Positions 1 through 11,519 of a DNA stretch of 64,000 bases are shown piece by piece. Source of the stretch: Daucus carota subsp. sativus. Its lineage: Eukaryota > Streptophyta > Magnoliopsida > Apiales > Apiaceae. The notes below the pieces were generated by a model, which worked only from the letters and a program-made list of their open reading frames with translations, ran no database searches and was not told where the DNA came from. Positions within the stretch are counted from its first letter, which is position 1. Each line of letters starts with the position of its first letter. The DNA is taken from positions 38,624,689 to 38,688,688 of the forward strand of contig NC_030381.2 in NCBI RefSeq assembly GCF_001625215.2, in the 5' to 3' direction. A program made the translations under genes and the position numbers.

Positions 1-1100
1 TATTGGTTCTATAACTTGTCTAGAGCACCTCTTTAATCACTACGGAGTACGGAGTTTTGGTGAGACTTTAGAGGATCCGAGATGAATTGAGTAAGATCGA
101 GAGTATATTCCGGAAAAGCGACGGTGGAAGATGACATTAGGGGGTGGGTGATGTCATATAAAACTTGAATCTCTTATTTGTATTTGATCATATAATTCGT
201 TAGCGGTATATATCATATATTTGGACACTATTTTTATCCCAGATTCAAATATTTACAATATATCAAACCAGAGTAAAGTCTATGCCCCCAAAGAAAAAGG
301 GTAAGGAAAGAGAAGGCCATGAGGCCCGAGAGACTCCGATCACTATTAACTAATAATGTGGTGACAGAAATACAATTTAAGGTCGGGCCAGATTTACATA
401 ACTTTCAAAAGATTATTATATGAAAATTGTTTATGTGTCTTTTTTTAATTATATGAGTATTTTTAGTGTGTGTTGGAACGAAAATTTGTTTATGTTTCTT
501 CGTTTGTATTGGTATTTTTGATGTCTCATTTAATTGTACATAAGAAAATTCGTAAATTATATGAGAAAATAAATCGTGGAATACTATTTAGTACCCTGAT
601 CATATACATATTACTTTCTGTATTAGTAATGTTCGATAATATTTTTTGTTGATTGTCTTTTAATGTTTGTTCGTGTTTAACCTTAGAAAATATTATTTCT
701 AAACATCAAGTCTTTGTGTTTTGCCCGTTGATATTAAGCTTCAATTCCTAATATATGAAGAGAACAACCTCAAATTACATATTTAAGCAAAATCAATGTT
801 TATAAACATTAAAAGTAATAAATGGTTTAAAGATGAAAAATGAGATTAGTAGTAAACAGATGAGGACTCTAAACAGTAGATATATTATATTGATTTGATT
901 GCAAGGGGTTGAATAACTAGCAATGTAACATATGAGATTATTGCAACAGACATGATCTCCATAGCAAAACTGCAGAGTTAAGCTGATCATTACTGATAAT
1001 TAAAGTCATCCTACAATATAAATTAGCAGTTAATAGTATTAGATTACTTATTCAAGTCTCTCTTTCTTATGCCTTGCACTGATGCTTCACATAATCACAT
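1..1100. other. intergenic, AT-rich, no gene recognised
   Basis: This stretch lies downstream of the GH3 stop codon and presumably contains its 3' UTR and polyadenylation region near 1000-1100. The short open frames at 470-652 and 793-990 have AT-driven composition and no recognisable family. I see no RNA gene or complete transposon here. Confidence 0.5.
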
Positions 1101-3730
1101 TCAAGGGGTCCATGTAGGATCCCTGGGGCTAAAGAAGCGAGCCTTCACATTCGAATCGAGTAGTTTGAGTGCAGCCGAGGATTTGATGCATCTGGGTGTT
1201 TTGTACTGATTAATGGAACCTCCTTGGTTGATAAAAAAATCCATCAGTGACTCGAAAGTCCCTGGCTTCACTACACGGATCTCAAGCGGTCCAATGGACT
1301 TATCATTGGCGCGACAACGCCTGTAGTTGTAGTCCAATTCTTCCTCAACTGCAATGCAGCAATCTTCGAGGACGTTCAGATCGAGCTGGTTAGTCAAAAT
1401 CTCATTCATGGTTTTATTTTTTACTAGAGATGATGATAATGCTGATGAGCATTGTATTATTTCCCAGTAGATAACATAGTGACCGGGGACAGAGGACGTC
1501 TCTGCATAGCTAGTGTACTCTACAAGCAGAGCATTGTATGGTTCTAGGAGCTTTTTGGCCACAGTAATGCTCTTGTGAAGGTCTTCTTCGTTGGTTTTGT
1601 CATTGTCTATGCTCAGAACAACATTTCTTCTGCAGATGAAGCGAAATTGAGGGGCTTTATTGTGGAAGCCAGTCACTTGCAGCACATCGCCAATTCTATA
1701 TCGATTTAGTCCTGAATCAACCAAACATAATCAATAAGTATTATTAGAATATAATATCAGGTTTCGGGAGAATTGATCATTTAACATGGTATCAGAGCTC
1801 AGGCTCACGGGAAAATTGATAAAAGTAAAGATGCTATTACATACCAGAAAATGTGGTAACCACTAGTTCATAATAACAACCAAGTTTAACATCCACTAAG
1901 CCGATGAGCTTACTCTGCGGCACCTCTTCATCTTCATCCACATCTAAAACAAGTGTCCCATTCACTCCCAGAGGTATGAATTCAAAGTAGCCCATGTTAG
2001 GCAACAGAGTAAACGAAACTTTATCCGGTGAACACAAAGGCTTCAAATTCACACCAAAATAGCACTCTGAGGAAGCGTACATGGGACAAACCAGTGGCAA
2101 TTTCTCATTACTATAGTACTGCAGAGATGGTATATATTGTGCCATAGAGCCTGTGACAACAGCTTCAATGTACTTAGCTTTAGGCCAAAGCTGACAAATT
2201 ATGCCCTTCCATGAATCCCTGCTACATATGGCCTCGATTTCGTCTGCCAAACGAGGGTCTGGCCTTAATAGGATTGCTGACATAGCAGTCCTGCATTTAG
2301 GGTCAGTGACCTCTGTAGGGTCTACTTGACCATCCCTTATGTCATTGCATATATTCATCCATTTACGTTTAAGAAAAGAGATGGCTAGAAGAAAGGCGGT
2401 TGCAAAAACAGCTCCGAGGCGTAGGACTTGGTTGCGATGAACTAGGCCAGCTAACAATTGACAGTACATGCTTTGGTTGCTGTCATTGCAGAGAATAGCT
2501 TCATCAGGGCTTGTGAAATCAGTGTAGGGATCGCGTGACCGGAATTTGAAGTGCTTGCTTTTGTAGTAGCTGGTGAGGACAGTCGGAGCCGGTAAGCCAC
2601 AAGGGGTGGACATCTCGGCCTTGACAAAGTAGAGGAACATGGCCTTGCCTTCATCAAGGCCTGTAATGTACCTGAAATCAAACCATGTAAACTCATGTTG
2701 ATTGCATGTCTAAGGACTGAGGTTGTAACATTAACAAGATCTAATAAGAGACACGGGAACAAGTGTCCTCGGAAAATTTAAAATATACACATGTTTTTCA
2801 AATATTTGCTTGGTAGCCCTTTTGTTTCAAAAAATATTTGCTGGGTAGCCTCTAATTAAACAGTTCTAGATCGCCCTGAACATTAGCAAGGTGGAATCTT
2901 GAAAGTAAAAACTAATTAGAACACTGGAACTTAATACTTATACCAATAGAAAGAAAACTTGCCAACAGTTGATATGGCCGAGTTGGTCTAAGGCGCCAGA
3001 TTAAGGTTCTGGTCCGAAAGGGCGTGGGTTCGAATCCCACTGTCAACATTAGCTTTTTCTTAGTATTTTTTATGTATGGGATCGATTTTTTTTCTTTTTT
3101 TTTTTTTGTTTAGGCTTTTCAGGTGTAAGTTACTTTTTAAATTCCTTTCTTCATGTAAAAACCTGCGAAATGGACAAAGATAAACGTATTCTCAACTCAA
3201 CTGATTCATGATAGGCATGATGAGGTTATAAAGAAAAGTTCTGCGATCAAGATCTTCTTCAATAGAGGGCATCAGCTTCGGCTCTCCAGCAGACGTGCCC
3301 GAGCTGCAAACATACACAAACTAACTTTAGCCTGTACAACTAACTTTACGACAGACCGGACAAGACTTGCGTCTAGGACCCGACATTTAACCGTCGCAAA
3401 AATAAAATAAAACATGATACATAAAGGTAGAGTGAGGGACCTGCACAGCATCTCAGTGATGGGATGAGCAGTAATGAGAGAAGAGGCTTCACCATTGGCA
3501 ATCCTCTGAATGTAAGGACGGATGGCCTTATACGTGATCACAGGCACGCTTTTCTTGAACTCCGAGATATCTTTCGATCCAAACAAGTACTTGTTCAAGT
3601 ACTCAGTCTCGCCATTTCTTGTTAAAATCTCTCTGAGCAGGTTCTCTTGAACCTCATCGGCTTTTCGGGTCAGCTTGTCGAGCTCCTTGAGTGCCTTGTC
3701 ACCTTTGTACTCCAGCTTCTTTCCATCCAT
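1101..3730 (-). CDS. GH3: GH3 family acyl-acid amido synthetase (4 exons)
   Basis: Coding exons on the minus strand are 3730-3441, 3303-3202, 2671-1845 and 1711-1101, giving 609 residues, the usual GH3 length (about 600). All introns are GT-AG. GH3 enzymes adenylate a hormone acid such as IAA and transfer it to an amino acid in the cytosol, lowering free hormone. The phosphate-binding motif [13 protein letters not shown] is at about residues 97-109 and is split by intron 1. [11 protein letters not shown], the second nucleotide-binding motif, and the [19 protein letters not shown] segment follow. The start is the ATG at 3730, giving [18 protein letters not shown]; an upstream in-frame ATG at 3772 adds residues not typical of the family. 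The neighbour ALG3 suggests orthology with Arabidopsis GH3.9, but the acyl substrate cannot be read from sequence. A tRNA gene lies in intron 2 on the opposite strand. Confidence 0.93.
1712..1844. repeat. retroelement-like scar in GH3 intron 3
   Basis: This 133-bp intron contains TGGTATCAGAGCTCAGGC at about 1788-1805. That matches the primer-binding site complementary to the 3' end of plant initiator tRNA-Met. Two imperfect copies of a CGGGAGAATTGAT / CGGGAAAATTGAT motif bracket it. It may be a scar of an old element, or chance; there is no coding sequence. Confidence 0.3.
2968..3047 (+). tRNA. tRNA-Leu (anticodon AAG)
   Basis: This 80-nt cloverleaf has a 7-bp acceptor stem (GTTGATA with TGTCAAC, one G-U pair) and an A box in TGGCCGAGTTGG. 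The anticodon stem is CCAGA/TCTGG with loop TTAAGGT, anticodon AAG at 3003-3005. There is a long class II variable arm as in tRNA-Leu, and the T arm TGGG-TTCGAAT-CCCA holds the B box. A T-run shortly after the end suits Pol III termination. It has no intron. It is inside intron 2 of the GH3 gene, on the opposite strand. AAG, modified to IAG, reads CUN leucine codons. Confidence 0.95.
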
Positions 3731-3844
3731 TTTGTGTATGTTTAGCTGAGAATGAAGAAGGTGGGTAAACAAGTAGAGATGATCAGGTAAGAAGCTGATT
3801 TTTAAGTGAAGAATGGTTGAATAGTTTAAGAAGCCTTGTGGTGC

Positions 3845-3856
3845 TCTATATATAGA
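3845..3856 (-). promoter_or_regulatory. TATA box of the GH3 gene
   Basis: TCTATATATAGA is palindromic and lies about 115-126 bp upstream of the chosen GH3 ATG. It would place transcription start near 3815-3820 and a 5' UTR of roughly 90 nt. A TGTCTC auxin-response core is at 4460-4465, but a single hexamer is weak evidence. Confidence 0.55.
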
Positions 3857-4098
3857 GTTTTGTTAGGGTGTGTTCAGTAAATTGCTGCAGTGGAATCACT
3901 TATAGTGCCATATGTTATATTACCTCGATCTCACTTATTTATATATATTTTTTTCGCCGCACATATTTTAATACATCTATGACCGGTCAAGTATAGGTTT
4001 ATAATTTTATTTAATTATTCAGTAAAATAAATTTTAAAATTAGATTATGAAATCATATTTTACAAAAATATTAAAATACGTATCATATTCCCATCCTT

Positions 4099-4101
<3 letters not shown>

Positions 4102-4147
<46 letters not shown>
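4102..4147. repeat. (AT)n microsatellite
   Basis: Uninterrupted AT dinucleotide run of about 45 bp upstream of GH3. The surrounding 3857-4494 segment is AT-rich promoter or intergenic DNA with nothing else recognised. Confidence 0.95.
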
Positions 4148-4150
<3 letters not shown>

Positions 4151-4492
4151 CGTGGGACGGGGATGGAGTCTTTTGATAGAATGAGATTAATTTTTAGACC
4201 AGTGTGTCATGCTTCTTGATCTCATATTGAAGTATATGTGGCTCCCCTAGGTACCCTTACAATTAAATTTCAGTAACGAACTGCTGTTTACTCTGACATA
4301 TATATGTTAAACAGGTCGGACGTCAAATTTTGAGAGGTACCAAATAAATTATAAAAAGACATTTATATATTTTAAATTTTGTGAGACATTTTTATATATA
4401 ATTTTGTAAAGTTTAAAATAGTGGAAAAGAAATTATAAAATTAAATTTTATGAAGGACGTGTCTCTTCCTAGATATGCCCCTATTCCGAGTA

Positions 4493-4494
<2 letters not shown>

Positions 4495-4578
<84 letters not shown>
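4495..4578. repeat. (AC)n(AT)n compound microsatellite
   Basis: An AC run at about 4496-4533 passes directly into a TA run to about 4578. The TA repeat resumes at 5573 after an inverted-repeat element, so that element appears to have landed in this microsatellite. Confidence 0.95.
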
Positions 4579-4579
<1 letters not shown>

Positions 4580-4581
<2 letters not shown>

Positions 4582-5572
4582 TCATGCTCCAGTGAGAACC
4601 AATGTTATTGTGAGATATGAGATCTAATCTCAGCCACACGTTTTATATCTTATATCAATCTCTCACCTCCCATTAATTTTTAATATTTAAATATTTTATC
4701 ACCATCTTCATTCTAATTCCACCACCTTCCACCACCACCTCCAGCGACCATCGTAAAATCACCACCGGCAAACATAAAATCACCACTGTCAAACCGAAAA
4801 TCACCACGAAAAACTAAAAATCACCCCTGGAAAAATAAAATCCACTGTCATAAAATGAAAATCACCACATCACCACCACCATCTACAGACCTCCACCACC
4901 ATCTACAAACCCCTAAAAATGAAAAATCACCAACTACAAAGCAAAATCAGCACCAGAAAACAAAAATCACCACCGTAACATTAAAAATCACCACTAGAAA
5001 CGGAAAAAATCAACGTCGCCAACTACACACACAATGTCTGCGGACAATTCATCATCAGACAAGATGATATACCAACATAGAGACATGAAACTCCGCATCT
5101 TGGAAGCGCGTTCACTCCCAAACATGGACTTAATCACTCCCAAATCTCTCTCCGCATCTCTCTCATTTCCTACCGCCGTGCTCCCTCCCCCGTCGACCGT
5201 AAGATCGGCCGCCAGCGTAAGAAATTATTAAGAGAGAAAGCGGAGGGAGAGAAACCGTCGGTGGAAGGTCGGGGATGAAGGCAGGGTCGGCGAAACGACG
5301 GCGCCCATCCGCGGAGATGTTGGGGAGACTGCTGCAGATCTGGTGGCGGCGACACCACAACAGTTGTGTGGAGAAAGAGGGAGAGATAAGGCAGTGGTGG
5401 GTGGTGTGGGAGGTGAATGGAAGAGCGATAAAAAAACAAAATGGGGCAGCTAGCAGCAATGAAGATACTGGAAGAAATAAGGGGCTCAGATTAAAAGTTT
5501 TTATATAAAATGGAGGGTTGAGATTAGATCTCAAATCTCACATTAATTGGGGTTCTCATTTGAGCACTTGCC
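4580..5572. mobile_element. non-autonomous DNA transposon with long terminal inverted repeats
   Basis: The two ends form an imperfect inverted repeat of about 55 bp. Left-end motifs ATGCTCCAGTGAGAACC and GAGATCTAATCTCAGCC match the reverse complement of the right end (GTGCTCAAATGAGAACC, GAGATCTAATCTCAACC). The interior has many AAATCACCAC-type repeats on the left and a GC-richer right half. Open frames of 65-123 codons inside resemble no protein I know. Target duplication cannot be read because both flanks are TA repeat. The long TIR would suit a MULE-like element, but the superfamily is not settled. Confidence 0.75.
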
Positions 5573-6582
5573 TATATATATATATATACATACTCGATTT
5601 ATAAGTTATTAAAAAAAATCAGATACAATCACAAATCATGATATAAATTAGATAATTGTCGTCTTACTTGTTATAAATTTATCAAAAATTAATATTTTTA
5701 TCCGTCAATATATAGATTAATTTATATTTTTACGCATTATGGCTATATAATCACGCAGAATATATGCATTATACATGTAGTTTAAAGTGTATACAATAAA
5801 GCGATAAATATTTTCCGCTTTATATATTTATTTGTTACCTTACGTGAGACATATTTGTGTGATCGTGTCAATCAATATATTCCTCCAACTTGTAGAAGCA
5901 TCACTAAAAGCCAATTTGCCAATCGAATTAAAGCAATATGCCTATGCGCATATATGCAATCGACTACTTTGTAGTTTCTCCTAAGACCTCACTCGAATAC
6001 TTTCGAACTTCAATTATAATTCAATTAATTTTAAACAGTTTATTAACAAGATCAGACCTGACTCAAAATAAAAAATTCGGAAATTATTTGTTAGATACTG
6101 CTATATTTGAGTGATATCAGAATTCAAACTCGACACGAATCGTTCCGCTACTGAAGACGACGCCTTCCCCGGTTTATCACAGCGCTAGGGTATTCTAGAT
6201 GGCCACTATCTAATAGACCTATAGACGTATTGAGATTGTGAGTTCTGAGTAGGGTTCGACATCATCATGGATAAATGTGAGTACTGCAATCGTAATTGCA
6301 AGTACATATTTTCTTTACGGAATAAAAATTAAGTCCTGTCCACATCTTTCAATCCTGATCAAGTGAAATCTGAAAAAGAAAATGCTTGTGATGTGTAAAA
6401 CATAATATCCGATAGCAACCCTAGTGGTCATCAATTTTTCCCTTGAAAAAAAGCAGTGAATGTCCGTACTTAGCTTGATTAATCAGGCTCTAATCACTTT
6501 TTATCAAAGTGTAGATTTAAGTAGACCAAGATTACGGACGGACATCACCAGAAAGTCACTTCACTTTAACAGAAGCATGGTA
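5573..6582. other. intergenic, no gene recognised
   Basis: AT-rich DNA with a short TA run at 5573-5588. No coding, RNA or complete mobile feature could be supported. Confidence 0.5.
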
Positions 6583-6841
6583 CTCCCTCTGTCTCTTTAT
6601 TCTTTTCCCATATGGGATGTCGGCACTGTTCATAACATGAGACAAATTATTAATTTACATATAATTTATAGAACCAAATATAGCCATGAGTGATCTTGTT
6701 AGATTCGTATTTATGAGTACTTTAATACGGTGAAATTTTTATATTTAATATTAATACAAAATTAAAGATATTAATGATTAAAAATGTGTGTTGGCAAACG
6801 TGTCGAAGGCAAACAGGAAAAGTATTAAGAGACGGAGGGAG
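6583..6841. mobile_element. Stowaway-like MITE
   Basis: The element begins CTCCCTCTGTCTC and ends GAGACGGAGGGAG, inverted copies of the Stowaway terminus, and is flanked on both sides by TA. At 259 bp with an AT-rich non-coding interior it fits a non-autonomous Tc1/mariner element. Confidence 0.85.
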
Positions 6842-7269
6842 TAGTTGCATTTATATTCTGAAAATGAGGTAGAAATAAATTAGAAACAGGAAATTTTGCA
6901 AACTGGTATACAGAGGGAATATATTTAGTAGCTAGAGATATCGAATAATGAAGAGAGTAGCTAGCTAGCTAGCTATAGCCTCTAACTAGGTTAGAATTTA
7001 GCCACCACAGGGATGAGATTGGAGCTACAAATAACGGATTGAGGGAGTAATAATCACAGCCATACAAAAAAGTTCGAGATATGTAGGTGCACAGGAAAGA
7101 AATTCGAGCTGTTAGTCTCGTGGCACATGCTAACACTAAAATTTATATGTTTGACTGATTTTATTTGGCTGCTATTTCACAATAATGATAGATACTCTGC
7201 AAATACAATAACCACATTAATCAAAATGAGCCAAATATATAAATTAAGATCAATATTACCTCGGTTAAA

Positions 7270-7444
7270 ATTTAAAATTTTAGATGGAAGGGTTTTCAAT
7301 ATAGTATTGAGCAAGGAGGGTATTACTTGTTGGGCCGCGCAACACCCATTTGTTTTCGGGCTCCTCCCAAAAGGCCTCATAGTAATGGAGTTCTTTAGCT
7401 GTTTATATTCAAGATAAATTTTCTTTATCTTTCCGACGTGAGAC
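7270..7444 (-). ncRNA. possible snRNA-promoter-type unit (repeat family)
   Basis: On the minus strand GTCTCACGTCGG (7444-7433) resembles the plant snRNA upstream sequence element RTCCCACATCG. It is followed 26 bp later by TATAAAC (about 7406-7400). In plant U-snRNA genes a USE-TATA gap near 25 bp marks Pol III promoters and about 35 bp marks Pol II. About 25 bp downstream (near 7380) starts a segment with ATGAGGCCTTTTGGGAGGAG; T4 runs occur near 7281-7270. From memory, similar blocks occur dispersed in many plant genomes. Transcription is not shown. Confidence 0.35.
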
Positions 7445-7648
7445 TTAGGTTGAACCCACTCAACATTACTTTGCGCTGTTCGACCTTCTTCTAACATTTT
7501 AAGATTGTAGATAGACAAATTCTCTGTCAGGCCAGTGCTACGTAAACTAGCTACTGTTTGTATAGCGTCTGCAGAATCTGGAATGGACCTAAGAAAAAGA
7601 AAAAGCCAAGAGTGCTGATGCTTTTGGTCGTTATCCACATCTCTAAAG

Positions 7649-8305
7649 TAGGGCTGTCAAAAAAATCCGAAAGATCCGATATCCGTCCGAAAAATCCGTT
7701 ACCGTATCCGGAAAAAAGCGGATATAATCCGTATCCAGAATAAAACGGATATTATCCGTATTCGAATCCGGAGTTTGCGGATACGGATATGGATATAGGC
7801 GTATCCGTATCCGAAAATATCCGTATCCGAAATTATTATTATATGTATATAATAATACTTATATAAATTTATTATTTACTTATATTTTTTATTTTATCAT
7901 AAAGAATTAATATTTAAAATAATAGAAATATTAAGTATCTTGCAAATGGAAAAAATGGAACTATCTTCATTAAGCTTTTTCTTTTTAAAATTGTTGCAGA
8001 TAATGTTGTTTTGTGATTTTAAGTTGGTAAAATTAATATTTTGTTCGAAATATTTGGCCTGAATGCCCAAACTTCTGTTAAAGTATGTTATTAATTTCTG
8101 ACCAGGTATACATTTGCTGTTGAACGGTTCAAAATATGTTTTTTAATTAATCTCAGAATGTATATTTGATTTTTGGTGATGTTTGAAAAAGCGGATACGG
8201 ATATTATCCGTATCCGGATAATATCCGCGGATCCGGTTTTGAGTAGGCGGATACGGATACGGATATGGGCAAATCCGTATCCGTTTTATCCGTTTGACAC
8301 CCCTA
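7649..8305. mobile_element. hAT-type non-autonomous transposon (8-bp TSD)
   Basis: The 657-bp element begins TAGGGCTGTCAAA and ends TTTGACACCCCTA, an inverted repeat. It is flanked by perfect 8-bp direct repeats CTCTAAAG at 7641-7648 and 8306-8313, the hAT signature. Subterminal regions are packed with GGATACGGATAT and ATCCGTATCCG motifs in both orientations, possible transposase-binding repeats. It encodes no transposase. Confidence 0.93.
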
Positions 8306-8313
8306 CTCTAAAG

Positions 8314-9775
8314 AAGCAGCAGCAACAATCCATGCTGATGTCGATGGCTGATCACTGCTCATCCATATATATCCCATCAGGTTGGTGCTCGCCGCATCCT
8401 TGCTCACTCATCACCATCATTTCTCCACTTTTGCTTTACAAAAGCAGACACAGATGTGCATCCAAATATGCTGTAACTCTGAGTTTTGGTGCATGTTTCT
8501 CAGTTTTTGGCACTTGCATTATCACCCCTAGGCCTAGCTGCAACAGTGTTCAACTATAGCGTGCGTCACCCGAATCATATTGTCTACCATTATGTTATAA
8601 AATCTTGGATTTGTTATCCCTGCGGATATAATTGTACGGGTTTGTGCTGCGATGTACTTTTCATATATCTGCATGAGCCCTTTACGTTATGTTATTTTTA
8701 AGTGCATTGGTTGTACATTATTGGCCGTATTTCCTCTTTGGTTTATTGTCGTTGTCACTGGATATATGAAGATATCTTCATGTTGTTTCTCCACAATTAT
8801 GTTCCCTTATCTATCAAACCCGTGGGTTGAGAAAACATACGGCCAGGTTGAAAATTAGAGACTGTTTATTGGGGGTTTTAAGTCCGATTTAAGGTTATTT
8901 TCGACTGAAACGTGTAAATATTAGAGACTGAATATGAGTTGAGAAAATTAGAGACTACTAATAAATAAGGTAAATTTTGCTAAACCTATACCGATGTGCT
9001 GCATGCTATATTTCATTAATATTTCAATTTGTCATAGGTAAAATATACTCTCAGTCTCGAATACAAACAAATTTGTGTTGGGCACCGAGATGAAGGCAAA
9101 GGTAACTTAAGAAAAAAAAAATGTGAAAAAAGAAAAGTTAATACATTTTATACACTTGCTCATTATTATTTTTATTGAGTGAATAATAAAATATTTTTAA
9201 ACAAGTACCAATTTTGTATAATGATGAGACTGATTGATATTTGAAATATAGATAAAGTGAGTATATTGGAATAAAATAGTGAGAGTGATTAATTTTATAT
9301 TACTAAATTTTACTATTTTGGTTAGTTTAGAATCATAAAGAATTTGAAAGACATCTAGAAAAGAAAGTGTAAAAAATGGTGAGACATAAAAATATAATTT
9401 TATTATAAATAAATTATGTGTAATTTTTCTATAAATTTTCAAAATTGCGATAAATATAGACAAAATTATAGGATTGGCTAAATATTTTAGTACGAGAAAT
9501 GCGTAGCGGATAGGTAGAATATTTTTACAAATGCGTAGGTGTCCATAACGTTGATTGTAATAAACCCAAGGCACTAGCTAATGACATCATGTTTTAGAAC
9601 CTTAACCTCGGCCTGACCGGACAGGATAGTGCGATATATGTAAAGTTCTATTACTCCCACTTTCGGTGTGTTCCACCAAATTACTAGAGCATTAGAAAAC
9701 GTGCATTCTCAGTCTCTCCATTACGATAATTCGCCATATGAATCACTATGCTTGCTTAATAATGGACTGACTAAG
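8314..9775. other. intergenic, no gene recognised
   Basis: Open frames at 8173-8858 overlap the hAT end and have no recognisable domain. 9100-9560 is very AT-rich. Nothing else could be supported. Confidence 0.5.
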
Positions 9776-10021
9776 TGGGTGTTTGGCAACAACTTTTAAG
9801 CTGGGCTTCTCGGTTTATAAGTTAAAAGCACTTATTCGTACTGTTTGTATAAAAAGTCAAGAAGCACTTATAAAAAGCTAGGAATGCTAGCTTTTGTTTC
9901 AGGGTTTCTACTTATTTCCCAAACACTTTAATCACTTATAAGTCTTATCTTGCTTCTAACTTCTACTCCACTTATTTTTTTTAAGCAAGAAGCACTTATT
10001 TTAAACTCACCCAAACGGCCC
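9776..10021. mobile_element. MITE-like element flanked by CTAAG
   Basis: A 246-bp segment starts TGGGTGTTTGGCAAC and ends CACCCAAACGGCCC. The ends are imperfect inverted copies (GGGTGTTTGG against GGCCGTTTGG). CTAAG lies at both sides (9771-9775, 10022-10026). Repeated CACTTATAA and AAGCACTTAT motifs fill the interior. It resembles a dispersed plant repeat I have seen before, but I cannot assign a superfamily with confidence. Confidence 0.65.
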
Positions 10022-10573
10022 CTAAGAATCCTCTTGCTCTTCATCTGCAGCTACATAGAGTCGGCCAGTTGGCTTCTTCTTTTGGCGTTTCATAACTAGG
10101 CCATCCTTTACTTTCTTCCACGTACTTTGTCTCTAGCCAGCCGTATCAAAACGTTAGTTCCAACTACTTCATTATTCATTGGACAAGGTCACGTTGTCTT
10201 GTTTAGTATTATTGGGGTTTTAGCATGTAAAAAACAGTTTGATATATCTGAAATCAATTTTTCGGAATAATAATTTTTACTTTTTAAGAAAAGTAGGTCC
10301 TTCTTTTTGAAAAAACTGCTTTTTAGATTTTACGGAATGTTGTTATAGATTTAACTATTAAATCTCATAAAAAAAATATTATTTTTTATATTATAATTTA
10401 AAATATATGAATATTAAAAAAATTACCAAATAATTTATTTATAATAACACCACCCTTTTTTTAATAATATTTTTTCCAACAGTCCCGAAGGGACTCTTAG
10501 CCACAGCCCCAAAGCCTCACGACAAAATTAATACAGCACATGGCACTAACCTTTTTCTACTCGTATATGTTAC

Positions 10574-11519
10574 CAGGGCCGGCTCAAGACATTTTGGGGC
10601 CTTAGGCGAAAACAAAAATGAGGCCTTAATTTTTTATAAAATAAATTTTATTTAATAAAAATATTGATATATATTTTAAACATTACAAAATAAAATTACC
10701 TAGTAAATACAAGTATATATAAAATTATAATCAAATTATTATTTAATATATGATATAACATCAGGTCTTCTCCTCATAATATTCTTTTTGGGACAGAAAC
10801 CATCTCAAAATACCTTTTCTATGAGCAGCCAATATATTATTTTTATATACATAGCATTAAATAACTTTTATACATATGTTGTACATGTAAATGTTAATTT
10901 TATCTAACATCATTACGTAAAAATTGTATTACTTGATATTAGTATTTCTACTATAAAAATATAATATGTATGGTTTAGTATGAAGATACTTATGATTTTC
11001 AGTTGAATAAAATATCTTTCGTAAATAGATATTCTAAATTTAATATTAATAATTGACATGATTTTAATCTATTCTTTATTACTAAATAATTTATTATTAT
11101 TTGGAAAATTTAATGTACAATAGTGTACTAGTAAAACTAAAAGTTAGAAATTAAATAATTATAAAAAAAGAGTTAGAAATCAAAAGAATAAATAAAAATA
11201 AATTGATATAATAATATATATATTGTTCAATAACTCATTTTATGATAACTGTCGCCTCTTTTTTGACAACTAAAACTTGTATTTAGATTAACGAAAAAAT
11301 AATCATTGATTGACATTTATTAGGTTATAGATATAAGTAGAAAAATTATAGATAGTATTATATTTTTGGGGCCTCAAAAACTTGTATTAATTTTATATTT
11401 TTAATTTTCTCCACACATATAGATACCTGTATATATAGATAGTATTATATTTTTGGGGCCTCAAAAATTTGGGGGCCTTAGGCGGTCGCCTAAGTGGCCT
11501 ATATGTAGAGCCGGCCCTG
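10574..11519. mobile_element. hAT-type non-autonomous transposon (8-bp TSD)
   Basis: The 946-bp element has perfect 12-bp termini CAGGGCCGGCTC and GAGCCGGCCCTG. Identical 8-bp duplications TATGTTAC lie at 10566-10573 and 11520-11527, so it is a hAT element. The interior is AT-rich with no transposase reading frame. A 30-bp segment ending TTTTTGGGGCCTCAAAAA is duplicated near 11350-11380 and 11430-11470. Confidence 0.95.

Noticed and set aside
4855-5534. Several overlapping frames of 65-123 codons
   Set aside because: All lie inside the inverted-repeat transposon and have low-complexity Pro, Thr and Arg content.
7177-7638. 153-codon minus-strand frame
   Set aside because: Overlaps the USE/TATA repeat unit; composition changes along its length and no domain is recognisable.
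7740-7790. TTCGAATCC resembling a tRNA B box
   Set aside because: No cloverleaf around it; it is part of the repeated ATCCGTATCCG motif of the hAT element.
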